From NCBI GenBank assembly GCA_905480565.1, contig CAJQQW010000277.1:1-7060 (forward strand): a DNA stretch of 7,060 nucleotides, given 5' to 3'. The notes beneath the pieces were generated by a model. The model was not told the DNA's origin. It worked only from the letters and a program-made list of their open reading frames with translations, and made no database searches. The stretch comes from an uncultured Halioglobus sp. (GTDB lineage: Bacteria; Pseudomonadota; Gammaproteobacteria; Pseudomonadales; Halieaceae). Positions 6,475-7,060 of the stretch are shown piece after piece. Position 1 is the stretch's first letter. Each line of letters begins with the position of its first letter. The position numbers were made by a program, and so were the translations under genes.

Positions 6475-6861
6475 TTACTTTTTACTTTCGGCGCTTTCCT
6501 TTTCAAACTCTGCGATAGCTTCTTCTACAGGTCCAAGCATCGAGGCGGCGCGGGGATAGCCGGCATATTGTGCGATAAAGAGCAGAAACTCTCGTGCTTC
6601 CTCGGGGTTGATCTCGCCGCGTTTGAGGGATGCCTTAATCTGAATTTTGAAGGTGGTGGGCTCCCCTTTTTCCGCAATAATGCCTAACAGCAGTATGCGC
6701 TTGTCACGCATGGACAGCGTTTCGCGGGTCCACAGTTCGGCAAACAATTGTTTAAGCATTACGTCGGTGAAGGCGTAGCCTTCGGGCGGTACAACCACAT
6801 CACCGGCGTAGACATCCATTATTTTTTCTTCGCCCAGTGCGCGGCGTTCCTCGTCATTCAT
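6475..6861 (-). CDS. Carboxymuconolactone decarboxylase (CMD) family protein
   Basis: 128 residues, the usual length for a single CMD domain, an all-helical, often multimeric fold. The order of motifs fits: RRALGEEKI at 6-14, VYAGDVV at 17-23, FAELWTRETLSMRDKRILLLGIIA at 40-63, the amphipathic KASLKRGEINPEEAREFLLFIAQYAGYPRAASML at about 76-109, and a charged tail. In gamma-carboxymuconolactone decarboxylase a histidine stands in the helix before the Ala-Leu-x-x-Gly segment; here the matching place is Q74 (FKIQIKASLKRG). There is also no AhpD-type CxxC, and in fact no cysteine at all. It is therefore unlikely to be a classical decarboxylase or a thiol peroxidase partner, and its real activity is unknown. 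The start is well supported by GGAGG placed 6 nt before the ATG. It follows the hydroxylase gene by 42 bp and is probably co-transcribed with it. Confidence 0.87.
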   Translation of the reverse strand: MNDEERRALGEEKIMDVYAGDVVVPPEGYAFTDVMLKQLFAELWTRETLSMRDKRILLLGIIAEKGEPTTFKIQIKASLKRGEINPEEAREFLLFIAQYAGYPRAASMLGPVEEAIAEFEKESAESKK

Positions 6862-6903
6862 AGTGAACCTCCAGGTTACAGTGTAAGCGCAGGTCGTCGG
6901 GCC

Positions 6904-7060
6904 CTAGTCTAGAGTTCCGAAGATCTTGTCGTAAAAAAGTGTGATTGTCGCGTAGTTGCCCTTGTGCATATTTTCATGATGCACATGGTGCTTGGCCACA
7001 ATCCAGTTCAGTGTTTTGAAGGGGAAGCGTGGCACATCGAAGTAAACATGATTGATCTGG
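6904..7060 (-). CDS. Fatty acid hydroxylase / sterol desaturase family protein, C-terminal end only
   Basis: The last 51 codons and the TAG stop (6904-6906) of a gene that enters from the right edge. The fragment reads NHVYFDVPRFPFKTLN and then KHHVHHENMHKGNYATITLF, ending YDKIFGTLD. The HHVHH cluster is the last histidine box (HxxHH) of the integral-membrane di-iron hydroxylases, and the NYATITLFYDKIFGT ending is characteristic of the family, which oxidises sterols, fatty acids or other lipids in the membrane. The first two histidine boxes and the membrane helices lie outside the window, so the substrate cannot be judged. The CMD-family gene follows 42 bp downstream on the same strand. Confidence 0.88.
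   Translation of the reverse strand, partial: QINHVYFDVPRFPFKTLNWIVAKHHVHHENMHKGNYATITLFYDKIFGTLD

Overview
The window (7060 bp, moderately GC-rich) looks like chromosomal DNA of a Gram-negative bacterium, most likely a marine gammaproteobacterium. This placement is inferred from three things: an MltD-type periplasmic lytic transglycosylase, the carboxyspermidine-type polyamine route, and a fatty-acid-hydroxylase/CMD-family neighbourhood. There are no mobile elements, tRNA, rRNA or CRISPR arrays. No wholly new system is evident; most genes belong to recognisable families.

Left part (1-3394, all minus strand). The window opens inside a cobalamin-binding radical SAM protein, of which the N-terminal 291 residues are visible. 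It has a well-formed promoter of its own (907-935). Upstream of it lies a two-gene polyamine unit. Carboxy(nor)spermidine dehydrogenase (2162-3394) is read first, and carboxy(nor)spermidine decarboxylase (1009-2175) overlaps its end by 14 bp. Together they would reductively couple aspartate semialdehyde to a diamine and then decarboxylate the product to spermidine and/or norspermidine.

Centre (3395-3706) is a divergent control region. It has a convincing sigma70-like promoter for the rightward gene, a weaker candidate for the polyamine genes, an AT-rich near-palindrome, and an inverted repeat that would fold in the leader of the dehydrogenase mRNA. Rightward come an exported MltD-like murein transglycosylase with LysM repeats (start placed at 3707) and, 58 bp later, a Nudix hydrolase whose Nudix box is split by an insertion.

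Right part (6005-7060, all minus strand). This is a probable three-gene operon: the last 51 codons of a fatty acid hydroxylase/sterol desaturase family protein, a carboxymuconolactone decarboxylase (CMD) family protein that appears to lack the usual histidine, and a three-helix membrane protein of unknown function. The last gene converges on the Nudix gene, and their stop codons overlap by 4 bp (6005-6008). No strong intrinsic terminator was seen anywhere.
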